Shown one piece after another: positions 14,997 to 22,712 of a stretch of DNA of 25,946 nt. Position 1 is the stretch's first letter. Every line of letters starts with the position of its first letter. The position numbers and the translations under genes were made by a program. The notes under the pieces were generated by a model. That model did no database searches. It saw only the letters and a list, made by a program, of their open reading frames with translations, and was not told the DNA's origin. The DNA comes from JABWBR01 sp036741235 (lineage in GTDB: Bacteria > Bacteroidota > Bacteroidia > Chitinophagales > Saprospiraceae). The DNA lies in NCBI GenBank assembly GCA_036741235.1, contig DAINSQ010000058.1:1-25946 (forward strand), written 5' to 3'.

Positions 14997-16511
14997 TTAA
15001 GCGCCAACTTCGGCCAACATCTTCTTGCCTGCTTCGATCACCTCGTCGATAGAACCTTTGAGGTTGAAGGCGGCCTCGGGATATTCATCCACTTCGCCGT
15101 CCATGATCATATTGAAGCCGCGGATTGTTTCGTCGATAGATACCATGGTACCGGGGATACCGGTGAACTGCTCTGCGACGTGGAACGGCTGCGACAGGAA
15201 GCGCTGTACGCGACGGGCGCGGTGTACTACCAGTTTGTCTTCTTCCGACAATTCCTCCATACCGAGGATGGCGATGATATCCTGCAATTCGTTATAGCGC
15301 TGCAGGATGTTCTTCACGCGCTGGGCTGTGCGGTAGTGTTCTTCGCCGATGATATTCGGGTCGAGAATACGCGACGTAGAGTCGAGCGGGTCTACAGCGG
15401 GGTAGATACCCAGGGCGGCAATTTTGCGGCTCAATACCGTAGTGGCGTCGAGGTGGGCAAAGGTAGTTGCAGGGGCCGGGTCGGTAAGGTCGTCAGCGGG
15501 TACGTAAACGGCCTGTACCGAGGTAATCGAGCCGCGGTTGGTAGACGTAATGCGCTCCTGCATGAGGCCCATCTCGGTGGCCAGCGTGGGCTGGTAACCC
15601 ACGGCAGATGGCATACGGCCGAGCAGGGCCGATACTTCCGAGCCTGCCTGGGTAAAGCGGAAGATATTGTCAATAAAGAACAGGATATCGCGGCCGCCGT
15701 TGGGGTCGCTCAGGTCGCCGTCGCGGTAGTATTCAGCTACGGTAAGACCCGAAAGTGCCACACGTGCGCGGGCGCCGGGGGGTTCGTTCATCTGGCCGAA
15801 TACCAGGGTAGCCTGCGATTCTGCCAGTGCCTTGGGGTCGACCTTGCTCAGGTCCCAGCCGCCTTCTTCCATACTGTGCTTGAACTCATCGCCGTATTTA
15901 ATAACATTGGATTCGATCATTTCGCGAAGGAGGTCGTTGCCTTCGCGGGTGCGCTCGCCTACGCCTGCAAATACCGAGATACCCTCGTAGCGTTTGGCGA
16001 TATTGTTGATCAGCTCCATGATGATAACCGTCTTACCTACGCCGGCGCCGCCGAAGAGGCCGATTTTGCCGCCTTTCATATAGGGCTCGATCAGGTCGAT
16101 CACCTTGATACCTGTGTAGAGGATTTCTTTACTTGTAGAGAGCTCTTCGTAGGTAGGCGGTTTGCGGTGGATGGGGTATACCTGCGTTTTGGGTACTTCG
16201 CCGATGCCGTCAATAGCCTGGCCTACTACGTTGAACAAGCGGCCCTTGATGGCGTCGCCCACGGGCATAGCGATTGCCTTGCCGGTGTCAATAACCTCGG
16301 CGCCGCGCGTAAGGCCGTCGGTAGAGTCCATAGCTACCGTGCGAACGCTATCTTCGCCCAGGTGTTGCTGTACTTCCAGTACGAGCATTTCGCCATTGGG
16401 GCGCTTTACTTCTAACGCATTGAGGATTTCGGGCAAGGTAGAATTTTCTCCCGAAAAGCTAACGTCCACTACGGGGCCGATGATCTGCTTAATGTGACCG
16501 ATATTAGCCAT
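14997..16511 (-). CDS. atpD: F0F1 ATP synthase catalytic beta subunit
   Basis: A 504-residue catalytic subunit of F1. The beta-barrel domain opens with IGHIKQIIGPVVDVSFS. The P-loop GGAGVGKT is at 154-161, GERTREG at 185-191 carries the catalytic Glu and its neighbours, and FFIDNIFRFTQAGSEVSALLGRMPS is the expected Walker B / DELSEED-side region (shown in parts: FFIDNIFRF, SALLGRMPS). The C-terminal helical domain has ILGMEELSEEDKL, the local form of the DELSEED lever. Length is normal for this phylum (about 500, slightly longer than the 460 of E. coli). The ATG at 16511 gives the conserved MANIG.I.QIIGPVVDV start. A good promoter match lies ~50 bases upstream. Only atpC follows, so the rest of the synthase must be encoded elsewhere. 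Confidence 0.98.
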   Translation of the reverse strand: MANIGHIKQIIGPVVDVSFSGENSTLPEILNALEVKRPNGEMLVLEVQQHLGEDSVRTVAMDSTDGLTRGAEVIDTGKAIAMPVGDAIKGRLFNVVGQAIDGIGEVPKTQVYPIHRKPPTYEELSTSKEILYTGIKVIDLIEPYMKGGKIGLFGGAGVGKTVIIMELINNIAKRYEGISVFAGVGERTREGNDLLREMIESNVIKYGDEFKHSMEEGGWDLSKVDPKALAESQATLVFGQMNEPPGARARVALSGLTVAEYYRDGDLSDPNGGRDILFFIDNIFRFTQAGSEVSALLGRMPSAVGYQPTLATEMGLMQERITSTNRGSITSVQAVYVPADDLTDPAPATTFAHLDATTVLSRKIAALGIYPAVDPLDSTSRILDPNIIGEEHYRTAQRVKNILQRYNELQDIIAILGMEELSEEDKLVVHRARRVQRFLSQPFHVAEQFTGIPGTMVSIDETIRGFNMIMDGEVDEYPEAAFNLKGSIDEVIEAGKKMLAEVGA

Positions 16512-16558
16512 ATATGCCGAATTTGATCGTATGATGATAGGGTTGTTAAAAAACGCTG

Positions 16559-16588
16559 CAAAGATAGGCTTTTTGACTGATTATCAAA
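16559..16588 (-). promoter_or_regulatory. Promoter of atpD-atpC (Bacteroidota -33/-7 type)
   Basis: On the minus strand, TTTG (complement of 16585-16588) is followed after 18 bases by TATCTTTG (complement of 16559-16566). This fits the Bacteroidota sigma-ABfr consensus TTTG / TAnnTTTG, with spacing close to the usual 19-21. Transcription would start near 16551, giving a leader of about 40 bases before the atpD ATG. The rest of 16512-16738 shows nothing else I can name. Confidence 0.65.
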
Positions 16589-16738
16589 AGAAAATTGTCT
16601 TTAAACAATTACTACATCAAGCATTGGCTATAGAGTCGTCAGCGAAAAAAAGCGTATACGGCGGCTGATTGCAAATAGGGATAGGGAATCTTGTTAGCAA
16701 TACAAAATTTCGTTTTGCGCACTGCGAAAATAAAAATT

Positions 16739-17233
16739 TTATTGTGGAAAAAGATTTCCTTGTCTGGCGAAGCTTTTGGGGTTTTCGAGTTCGAGCAGCC
16801 GGCGCTTCATGTCCAGTCCGTAGAAGTAGCCTTGCAGGTCGCCGCTTTTGCCGATAACGCGGTGGCAGGGTACGATGATGGCAATGGGGTTGTTGCGGTT
16901 GGCGAGGCCCACGGCGCGAACGGCGTCGGGGTGGCCTATTTTTTCGGCGATTGCCGAATAGGAGGTGGTATGGCCGTAGGGAATGAGCAAGAGTTGTTGC
17001 CACACGGCTTTGTAGAAGTCGGGCGCGCCGCCCCAGTCGAGCTTGAGGTCGAACTCAGCGCGGCTGCCGTCGAAGTATTCCTGGAGTTGCTGTACACAAT
17101 CCCGCAATACCTCCGGCGCCGCCTCTGGTTTGCAACGGCCATCATCTACCTTTTGCACCCGGGTAATACCCAGTTCGCTGCCGGCGATTTCAAAGCAACC
17201 GAAAGGGGTGGGGATGTGGGTTTGCTGAAGCAT
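16739..17233 (-). CDS. ogt: Methylated-DNA--protein-cysteine methyltransferase
   Basis: A 164-residue suicide DNA-repair enzyme that removes alkyl groups from O6-methylguanine and O4-methylthymine onto its own cysteine. The active-site motif PCHRVI is complete (Cys123). Upstream are the helix-turn-helix elements YGHTTSYSAIAEKIG and the arginine-finger/AVGLANRNNP segment (R106AVGLANRN). Downstream is G.L.GY.YGL, followed by K.RLLELE. The ATG at 17233 gives MLQQTHIPTPFGCFEIAG, matching the family start (TP.G...I). An upstream ATG at 17275 would add 14 residues translated from a TACAACC repeat, so it is less likely. The protein is the DNA-binding/catalytic domain plus the usual N-terminal domain, without an Ada-type regulatory part. 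No partner gene is adjacent. Confidence 0.93.
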   Translation of the reverse strand: MLQQTHIPTPFGCFEIAGSELGITRVQKVDDGRCKPEAAPEVLRDCVQQLQEYFDGSRAEFDLKLDWGGAPDFYKAVWQQLLLIPYGHTTSYSAIAEKIGHPDAVRAVGLANRNNPIAIIVPCHRVIGKSGDLQGYFYGLDMKRRLLELENPKSFARQGNLFPQ

Positions 17234-17237
17234 GGGC

Positions 17238-17307
17238 GGTTGTAGGTTGTAGGTGTAAATATAACGCTTTTCCATGACTTACAACCTGCAACTTACAACC
17301 TACAACC
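17238..17307. repeat. TACAACC-type inverted repeat upstream of ogt
   Basis: GGTTGTAGGTTGTAGG (17238-17253) pairs with CTTACAACCTACAACC (17292-17307) at 15 of 16 positions around a 38-base spacer. The right arm also contains a tandem copy of a ~15-base unit (TTACAACCTGCAAC / TTACAACCTACAAC, 17279-17306). The low-complexity heptamer (TACAACC) suggests an interspersed intergenic repeat. If transcribed it would form a hairpin in the ogt leader. Confidence 0.7.
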
Positions 17308-17309
17308 CC

Positions 17310-17317
17310 CAAACATA
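17310..17317 (-). promoter_or_regulatory. Possible -7 box for ogt
   Basis: The minus strand reads TATGTTTG, a full TAnnTTTG match, just beyond the right arm of the repeat. No TTTG lies at the usual -33 distance (nearest CAA on the plus strand is 27 bases away). If used, the ogt leader would contain the whole inverted repeat. Confidence 0.35.
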
Positions 17318-17447
17318 ACAGAAACTTGACCTTCCCTTCACCTTCAATTAACCTCTGCGCGACATCTTTGCAGAGTCAAACGCAAGATGTTTGCTGTTCA
17401 ATTACCATCAGCAGCTCATCTTTCCTGCAAACAAAAGTCGCTTTCTT

Positions 17448-17485
17448 ACACGAGGCGACCCCATCTCCCGGGGTCGCCTCCGTGT
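17448..17485 (-). terminator. Terminator-like hairpin after the MerR-type regulator gene
   Basis: GAGGCGACCCC and GGGGTCGCCTC form a perfect 11-bp GC-rich stem around ATCTCCC; after one bulged base it extends with ACAC/GTGT. It starts 15 bases after the regulator's stop codon (17500). A T-rich but not pure-T tract follows on the minus strand. Most likely the end of the regulator transcript. Confidence 0.75.
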
Positions 17486-17499
17486 CTTTCGGAGTGCTA

Positions 17500-18396
17500 C
17501 TACCGGCCGTTTTCGCCGATTTGGGAGAGGAAGTTGATTGCCTGATCCAGACTTTTGAGGATAAGTACGTTGGCGGCAGGTTTTACATTTTGGGACACTA
17601 CCTGGTAGCCCGACAGCAGAATTTGGTAATGCGGGAAAGTTTGCGCCAGCCGGTCCACATAGCGTTGCACCGATTCTTTGGCAAAGGTTTCGGTGATCAT
17701 TGTAAAAATATAGTCGGGCTGATGAATATGGCAGGCGTCTTCCAGATCGGCCACAGCAATATCTTGGCCGAGATAAATAACATGATTGCGCCTTGACTTC
17801 AACAGGTAGTGCATGAAGAGCAGGCTCAACTCTTGTTTTTCGCCTTCAGGCAAATAGATAATGAACTTTTTGGTGTGTTTGCCCGTCACCAGCGGTTCGT
17901 GGTCGATGGCAACGATCAGTTTTTGGCGGATCAGGTAGCTGATGAAATTTTCCTGCACGGGGTTGATGGAGCCCGTGAGCCACAGCACGCTGAGTTTTTC
18001 CAGAAATGGATAAATCACCTCCAGCATCGTACGTTCAAAGCCAAGCTGGTGGATATTGGTCGTGATAATGCGATCGAACTTGTATTCGTCCATTTCGATC
18101 ATTGAGATCGTCAGGGCGTCGAGTTGGGTGTCGTGTTCAAAATTGACTTCAGAAATCGTGGCGACCTTGCCTGCGATTTCCGACTTGTCCATCTGGGCGA
18201 TCTTGGAGATTTTGACTCCATTTTTGTTGAGCAGCGCAATATTCAGGATGAGCTTCAGGTCATCGTCTTCAAAAAAGCGGATATTGGTTTTGGTCCGCTT
18301 GGGGGTAATAATACCATAGCGCTGTTCCCAAATTCGCAGGGTATGCGCTTTGATGCCCGATAGCTTTTCCAGGTCTTTGATGGAATATACCGCCAC
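17500..18396 (-). CDS. MerR-family regulator with degenerate B12-binding (CarH/LitR-like) domain
   Basis: A 298-residue cytoplasmic transcription factor. Residues 3-70 are a MerR winged helix-turn-helix (YSIKDLEKLSGIKAHTLRIW, then QRYGII.P.R...IR.F). Residues ~90-170 correspond to the four-helix cap, and ~175-290 to the Rossmann-like cobalamin domain (FIIYLPEGEKQELSLLF ... VIYLGQDIAVADL). In light-sensing CarH the cap has W-x9-E-H and the B12 domain has an E-x-H motif whose His coordinates cobalt. Here the cap reads W139-x9-E149-N150, and the second site has Gln188 where His is expected, so cobalamin probably does not bind in the usual way. Translation starts at GTG (18396). Relatives often control carotenoid or stress genes, but none are adjacent; the divergent neighbour is a T9SS protein gene. 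Confidence 0.85.
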   Translation of the reverse strand: MAVYSIKDLEKLSGIKAHTLRIWEQRYGIITPKRTKTNIRFFEDDDLKLILNIALLNKNGVKISKIAQMDKSEIAGKVATISEVNFEHDTQLDALTISMIEMDEYKFDRIITTNIHQLGFERTMLEVIYPFLEKLSVLWLTGSINPVQENFISYLIRQKLIVAIDHEPLVTGKHTKKFIIYLPEGEKQELSLLFMHYLLKSRRNHVIYLGQDIAVADLEDACHIHQPDYIFTMITETFAKESVQRYVDRLAQTFPHYQILLSGYQVVSQNVKPAANVLILKSLDQAINFLSQIGENGR

Positions 18397-18612
18397 AGTA
18401 AAAAAGTTTGAAAAATCGTTTTAGCCAATTGCTTAACATGAAATAGCGCAAAATGTTTAAGTAAAATGTAAGTTTGGCGACGAATATTACTGCTGTTTGG
18501 CCTTGTATGGGCTTCCTAAAGCAGGCAGGTTCTGAATTTTTATTAATTTTATTGCTTCATTGCCCTTAGTTTTCACAGCGTTTTATCGCAAAGCACTAAA
18601 AATCTGACTTTT

Positions 18613-21441
18613 ATGAAGAAAATCTCTACACTGGCACTATGGCTTATCTCAATGGGCATGGCTACAGGGGCTTTCGCCCAGTTGTCGTGTGAATATAGGT
18701 TGGAATTATTCGACAGTTTTGGGGATGGATGGAACAACTCGGTCCTGACTATAACGATTGACGGCGTACCTACCCAGTATACGTTTGATTTCGGTTCCAG
18801 CGCTACTTTCAATATCCCCATAACGGGAGGTTCTAATGTGGTTTTGAACTATTCGCCGGGGTTTTTTGAAAACGAAGTGACGTACTTTCTGTACGATGCC
18901 GATGGGCTGCTCGTATTCAACAACGGCCCTTTCCCAACAATAGGGCAGGTATTTACATTTACGGCAAGTTGCCCGAGTTGCCCCATTCCGCCGTTATCGG
19001 GAGTGTCAATTGATGATGTGCGGGCTTTTTATGCCGATATCAGTTGGTTGCCCTCCGATCCCAACGGCGAATATGTCATCGAATATGACACGGCAGGCTT
19101 TGCACAGGGAACGGGCAATGTCATTGAAGTGACCGGGGAAGCTGATGCCCGCCTCAACGGCCTCCAGGAAAATACGGCCTATCAGTTTTATCTGTCGGTA
19201 GTATGCGAAAACGGCGATACGAGTACGAATATCGGCCCGTTTGATTTTACTACGTTGTGGGCCAATGATGTGGGTGTTATTTCTGTTTCAGGCCCTCCTA
19301 CCCAATGCGGGCTCGGCGCATCAGAGATCATTGGGTTTGAATTGCAGAACTTCGGAGGCAACCCGCAGTCGTTGATTACCATCAATATGAGCGTCAACGG
19401 GGCGCCCGTCAATATTAACCAGCCGCTTGACGGTTTTTACACCGGAGTATTGGGCAAAGACAGCATTGTCTATATCGAATTTGAACAAACTGTAAATCTT
19501 TCGGAACCAGGCGAGTATGTTATTGCGGTGTGGACTGAACTTGACGGCGACAGCGATTTGACCAACGATACGACTTATCTCACCCTTTATAACATTCCTA
19601 CAGTTGCCGAATATCCTTATTTTATTAATTTTGAAGAAGATTCGGGAGGGTGGACGAGCACAGGTCAGAACAATTCCTGGGAATTCGGCACGCCTTCCGG
19701 GGCGCTCATCAATGCCGCCGCCAGCGGCCAGTATGCCTGGGTGACGAATCTGGACGGCCCGTACAACAATTCTGAATTGTCGTACCTTATTTCGCCATGT
19801 CTCGATTTCAGTTCGTTGAATAGCGACCCCAAGATAAATTTCTCTTTGTTTTTTGAAGGAGAGTCCTGCTGTGATGAAGCCTGGCTGGAATCCAGTATTA
19901 ACGACGGTCAAACCTGGACCAAAGTCGGCGCTTTCGGCACAGGCATCAACTGGTACAATGACAACTTCAACAACTGGTGGGATGGCACCGGCGGCTTCAC
20001 CGGCTGGGTTACCGCATCCAATGTATTGACCGGCACAGCGGGCCAGTCTTCTGTGCGCCTGCGGTTTGTCTTCTCCAGTGATTTCTCTGTAACATTCGAA
20101 GGCATGGGTGTTGACGATGTATTGATTTCCGAGCCGTTGGCCAACGATCTTTCGGCTGTAGGCGCCAGCAATGCCAATACGAACTGCGGTTCTGCCAACG
20201 ACCAGGTAACGATCCGCATTTTCAACAACGGCCTGCAAATGCAAACCGGCTTCGACGTAGGCTACCAGGTCAACGGCGGTACTCCCGTCATCGAAAACGT
20301 AGGTACCCTTTCAGTCGCTCCTGGCCAGGTAGTAAACTATACTTTCACTACGCCTTTCAACTCCAGTGCCCCCGATGTTTACGATATAGTGGTGTGGACC
20401 TCGCTGGCCAGCGAGCAATTTGTGGAAAACGACACGACGAGCACGGCTTTTGCTTCCGCGCGCAGCGTGCCTTTCTCTGAAAATTTCGAAGCAGGCGTCT
20501 TCCCGGGGGGATGGAATATCGACACGGATGTTCAGATCACCAACTTCCATAGCAATGTATCCTTTGTGATGGCTGATAACCTCTGGAGCGCCGACCAGGC
20601 CTTCCAGGCCAGTACGCCGGCAATCGGCGCCATTGCGGTTGGCGACTCCCTGCTCTTCGAGTATCGATTTGTGGATTTTTCGGGCAACGGCCAGACTGCA
20701 ACGACATTGAGCACAGGCGAGCAGTTTTACATCGAGATATCTACCGATTGTGGACAGACCTTCACAACCATCCTCAATATCAATAGTACTAACCACATCA
20801 CCTCCAACGTGATGCGTCGCATAGCGCTGCCGCTCGACGACTATGCCGGCCAGGCCATCGTGGTGCGTTTCAGGGCTACATGGACATCGGGCGACTACTA
20901 TCTCGACATAGATAACGTCAATGTCAAACGTTGCCCGGCTTCGTTTGATGTAGTTGCCGAGGTTACCGGCGCCAGCAGCCCCAATGCGCAAAACGGTATT
21001 GCCACGTTGATACCCGGCAGCGGTGTGGCGCCCTACAACTACGAATGGAGTAACGGCCAGTCGAGCGCTACCGCTATTCTGCTCGGCGTAGGTACTTATA
21101 CTGTGACGATTACCGATGCCGTAGGCTGCCAGGATGTCGTGGAAGTAGAAGTGGGTATAGCTGTAGGCGCCAACGATATCGCCGGCCGAATCGGGCGGAT
21201 CGACCTGGCGCCCAACCCGACAACGGGCTTCACACAGCTCAATGTATCATTCCGCAATGCCGTTGACGCTCGCGTACAAGTGATCAATATGGTAGGCCAA
21301 CCACTGATGCAGGCTTTTGAGCGCAATGTGACCAGCGCGCAATACCAACTCGACCTGAGCCGCTATGCCAACGGTATTTATCTGGTGCAAATTGCCGTTG
21401 ACAACGAAGTGAAAACGGTCAAATTGGTTAAAATGGATTGA
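18613..21441 (+). CDS. Large modular T9SS-secreted protein (FN3, CARDB-like, MAM-like and SprB repeat modules)
   Basis: A 942-residue secreted protein. The signal peptide MKKISTLALWLISMGMATGA-FAQ ends at residue 23. Next is a DSFGDGWNN beta-domain (~25-120), a fibronectin type III module (~125-215), and a CARDB-like module (ANDVGVISV...NDTTYLTLYN, ~217-330). A MAM/lectin-like module follows (FINFEEDSGGW ... GMGVDDVLISE, ~333-508), with paired Cys and Asp-rich loops. The CARDB-like (LANDLSAVG, ~509-617) and MAM-like (PFSENFEAGVFPGGW ... LDIDNVNV, ~619-770) modules then occur a second time. A SprB-type repeat (YNYEWSNGQSS...GVGTYTVTITDAVGC) and a type A T9SS sorting domain (LAPNPTTG ... NGIYLVQI ... 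VKLVKMD) close it. No catalytic site is visible, so adhesion or substrate binding is likely. A hairpin terminator follows. Confidence 0.92.
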   Translation: MKKISTLALWLISMGMATGAFAQLSCEYRLELFDSFGDGWNNSVLTITIDGVPTQYTFDFGSSATFNIPITGGSNVVLNYSPGFFENEVTYFLYDADGLLVFNNGPFPTIGQVFTFTASCPSCPIPPLSGVSIDDVRAFYADISWLPSDPNGEYVIEYDTAGFAQGTGNVIEVTGEADARLNGLQENTAYQFYLSVVCENGDTSTNIGPFDFTTLWANDVGVISVSGPPTQCGLGASEIIGFELQNFGGNPQSLITINMSVNGAPVNINQPLDGFYTGVLGKDSIVYIEFEQTVNLSEPGEYVIAVWTELDGDSDLTNDTTYLTLYNIPTVAEYPYFINFEEDSGGWTSTGQNNSWEFGTPSGALINAAASGQYAWVTNLDGPYNNSELSYLISPCLDFSSLNSDPKINFSLFFEGESCCDEAWLESSINDGQTWTKVGAFGTGINWYNDNFNNWWDGTGGFTGWVTASNVLTGTAGQSSVRLRFVFSSDFSVTFEGMGVDDVLISEPLANDLSAVGASNANTNCGSANDQVTIRIFNNGLQMQTGFDVGYQVNGGTPVIENVGTLSVAPGQVVNYTFTTPFNSSAPDVYDIVVWTSLASEQFVENDTTSTAFASARSVPFSENFEAGVFPGGWNIDTDVQITNFHSNVSFVMADNLWSADQAFQASTPAIGAIAVGDSLLFEYRFVDFSGNGQTATTLSTGEQFYIEISTDCGQTFTTILNINSTNHITSNVMRRIALPLDDYAGQAIVVRFRATWTSGDYYLDIDNVNVKRCPASFDVVAEVTGASSPNAQNGIATLIPGSGVAPYNYEWSNGQSSATAILLGVGTYTVTITDAVGCQDVVEVEVGIAVGANDIAGRIGRIDLAPNPTTGFTQLNVSFRNAVDARVQVINMVGQPLMQAFERNVTSAQYQLDLSRYANGIYLVQIAVDNEVKTVKLVKMD

Positions 21442-21447
21442 TCCCGC

Positions 21448-21463
21448 CCACAACCATTTGTGG
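21448..21463 (+). terminator. Small hairpin directly after the modular T9SS gene
   Basis: CCACAA (21448-21453) and TTGTGG (21458-21463) form a 6-bp stem with a 4-base loop, seven bases after the stop codon and followed by a T/A-rich stretch. It may act together with the larger hairpin at 21490-21528. Confidence 0.4.
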
Positions 21464-21489
21464 TCTTATATCATTATATTATTGTGTCA

Positions 21490-21528
21490 GGTCGGGCAGG
21501 AGCAGGATAAACTTGCTCCTGCCCGATC
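21490..21528 (+). terminator. Main terminator of the modular T9SS gene
   Basis: GGTCGGGCAGGAGCA (21490-21504) pairs with TGCTCCTGCCCGATC (21514-21528): 14 Watson-Crick pairs plus one G-U, with a 9-base loop. Such a stable stem 49 bases after a stop codon is most easily read as a terminator, though the following T-run is short. It also argues against extending the bshA gene upstream through it. Confidence 0.8.
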
Positions 21529-21557
21529 TTGCAACCGACCACAAACGAAAATTAGGC

Positions 21558-22709
21558 ATGAAAATAGGCATCGTGTGTTATCCCACTTATGGCGGTAGCG
21601 GCGTAGTAGCTACCGAGTTGGGATTAGGCCTGGCCAACCGCGGCCACGAAGTTCATTTTATTACCTACCGCCGTCCGGCCCGCCTGGGCGTCTTTCAAGA
21701 AAATGTGTATTACCACGAAGTCACCGGCGAAGATTATCCGCTTTTTGAATATCCTCCCTACGACACAGCGCTGGCCAGCAAACTCGTCGATGTCGTCAAA
21801 TTCGAAAAACTCGACCTATTACACGTGCATTACGCCATTCCACACGCAACAGTGGCGTATATGGCCAAAAAAATATTGCTGTCGCAGGGCCGTTATGTGC
21901 CCTATATTACCACGTTACACGGTACCGACATCACATTGGTAGGAACCAATAAGGCATTTGCTCCTGTTGTAGAGTTTTCCATCAACAAATCGGATGGTGT
22001 GACGGCGGTATCGGAAAGTCTGAAACGCCAAACGCTCGACTATTTCAATATCAAGAAAGACATTCGGGTAATTTACAACTTTATCGATTTTTCACGTTTT
22101 AAAAAAATTGATAAAGACCATTTCAAGAAAGCGATAGCACCCAACGGCGAACGGATTCTGTTACATACTTCGAATTTCAGAAAAGTAAAGCGCGTTGAAG
22201 ATGTAATTCAGGTATTCAAGCGGGTACAGGCTCGAATTCCTTCGAAATTGCTGCTCATCGGCGACGGCCCCGAACGCACCCAAATGGAGGAATTGTGTCG
22301 CCGGCTCGATTTGTGCCACGAGGTTCGTTTTTTGGGTAAACAAGACGCCATAGAGGAGTTACTGGCTATTTCCGATCTGTTTATTATGCCTTCTGAAAGC
22401 GAAAGCTTCGGCTTGGCGGCACTTGAAGCTATGGCCTGCGAGGTGCCCGTTATTTCCTCTGATGTTGGCGGTTTACCAGAGTTAAACGTTCATGGCAAAA
22501 CGGGTTTTTTGAGCCAGGTGGGCGATGTGGAGAGCATGGCCCGCAACGCGGTAGAAATTCTGAGCGATGAAAAAGTGTTGCAAGAATTTCGCAAAAATGC
22601 CCTGGCCCAGGCCCGCCGTTTTGATATTGACATTATCCTGCCGCAATACGAAGCTTATTACGAAGAAATTCTGAGTACAGCCGTTTACGCACACGAAGAA
22701 AGCGACTAA
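21558..22709 (+). CDS. bshA: N-acetyl-alpha-D-glucosaminyl L-malate synthase (bacillithiol synthesis)
   Basis: A 383-residue GT4-family glycosyltransferase. It joins UDP-GlcNAc and L-malate to make GlcNAc-malate, the first step of bacillithiol, the low-molecular-weight thiol used by many Bacteroidota. The diagnostic BshA start is present (MKIGIVCYPTYGGSGVVATE, then GL.LA.RGHEVHFITYRRP). So are LHVHYAIPHA, TTLHGTDITLVG, and the nucleotide-sugar EX7E motif in PSESESFGLAALEAMACEVP. The ATG at 21558 is chosen because it gives exactly this conserved N-terminus; an earlier in-frame ATG at 21438 lies inside the previous gene and runs through the terminator hairpin. The bshB and bshC partners are not in the window, which is usual because the genes are often scattered. 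It converges on the VWA gene with 3 bases between stops. Confidence 0.96.
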   Translation: MKIGIVCYPTYGGSGVVATELGLGLANRGHEVHFITYRRPARLGVFQENVYYHEVTGEDYPLFEYPPYDTALASKLVDVVKFEKLDLLHVHYAIPHATVAYMAKKILLSQGRYVPYITTLHGTDITLVGTNKAFAPVVEFSINKSDGVTAVSESLKRQTLDYFNIKKDIRVIYNFIDFSRFKKIDKDHFKKAIAPNGERILLHTSNFRKVKRVEDVIQVFKRVQARIPSKLLLIGDGPERTQMEELCRRLDLCHEVRFLGKQDAIEELLAISDLFIMPSESESFGLAALEAMACEVPVISSDVGGLPELNVHGKTGFLSQVGDVESMARNAVEILSDEKVLQEFRKNALAQARRFDIDIILPQYEAYYEEILSTAVYAHEESD

Positions 22710-22712
22710 CAA

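Noticed and set aside
15180..16415. 411-codon open frame antisense to atpD
   Set aside because: atpD is certain on the other strand; the long antisense frame follows from codon bias and has no recognisable domain.
16617..17003. 128-codon minus-strand frame overlapping ogt
   Set aside because: It overlaps the clearly coding ogt frame and has low-complexity Arg/Pro-rich content typical of a frame-shifted shadow.
18469..18476. TAAGTTTG as a promoter of the modular T9SS gene
   Set aside because: It matches TAnnTTTG, but there is no TTTG/TTG at the -33 distance and it would leave a ~130-base leader; a chance match in AT-rich DNA is likely.
19321..20244. 307-codon antisense frame within the modular T9SS gene
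   Set aside because: The sense gene has signal peptide, modules and sorting domain; the antisense translation shows no domain and no start context.
21438..21557. Upstream start for bshA at 21438
   Set aside because: It overlaps the previous stop codon and translates through the terminator hairpin; the conserved BshA N-terminus begins at 21558.
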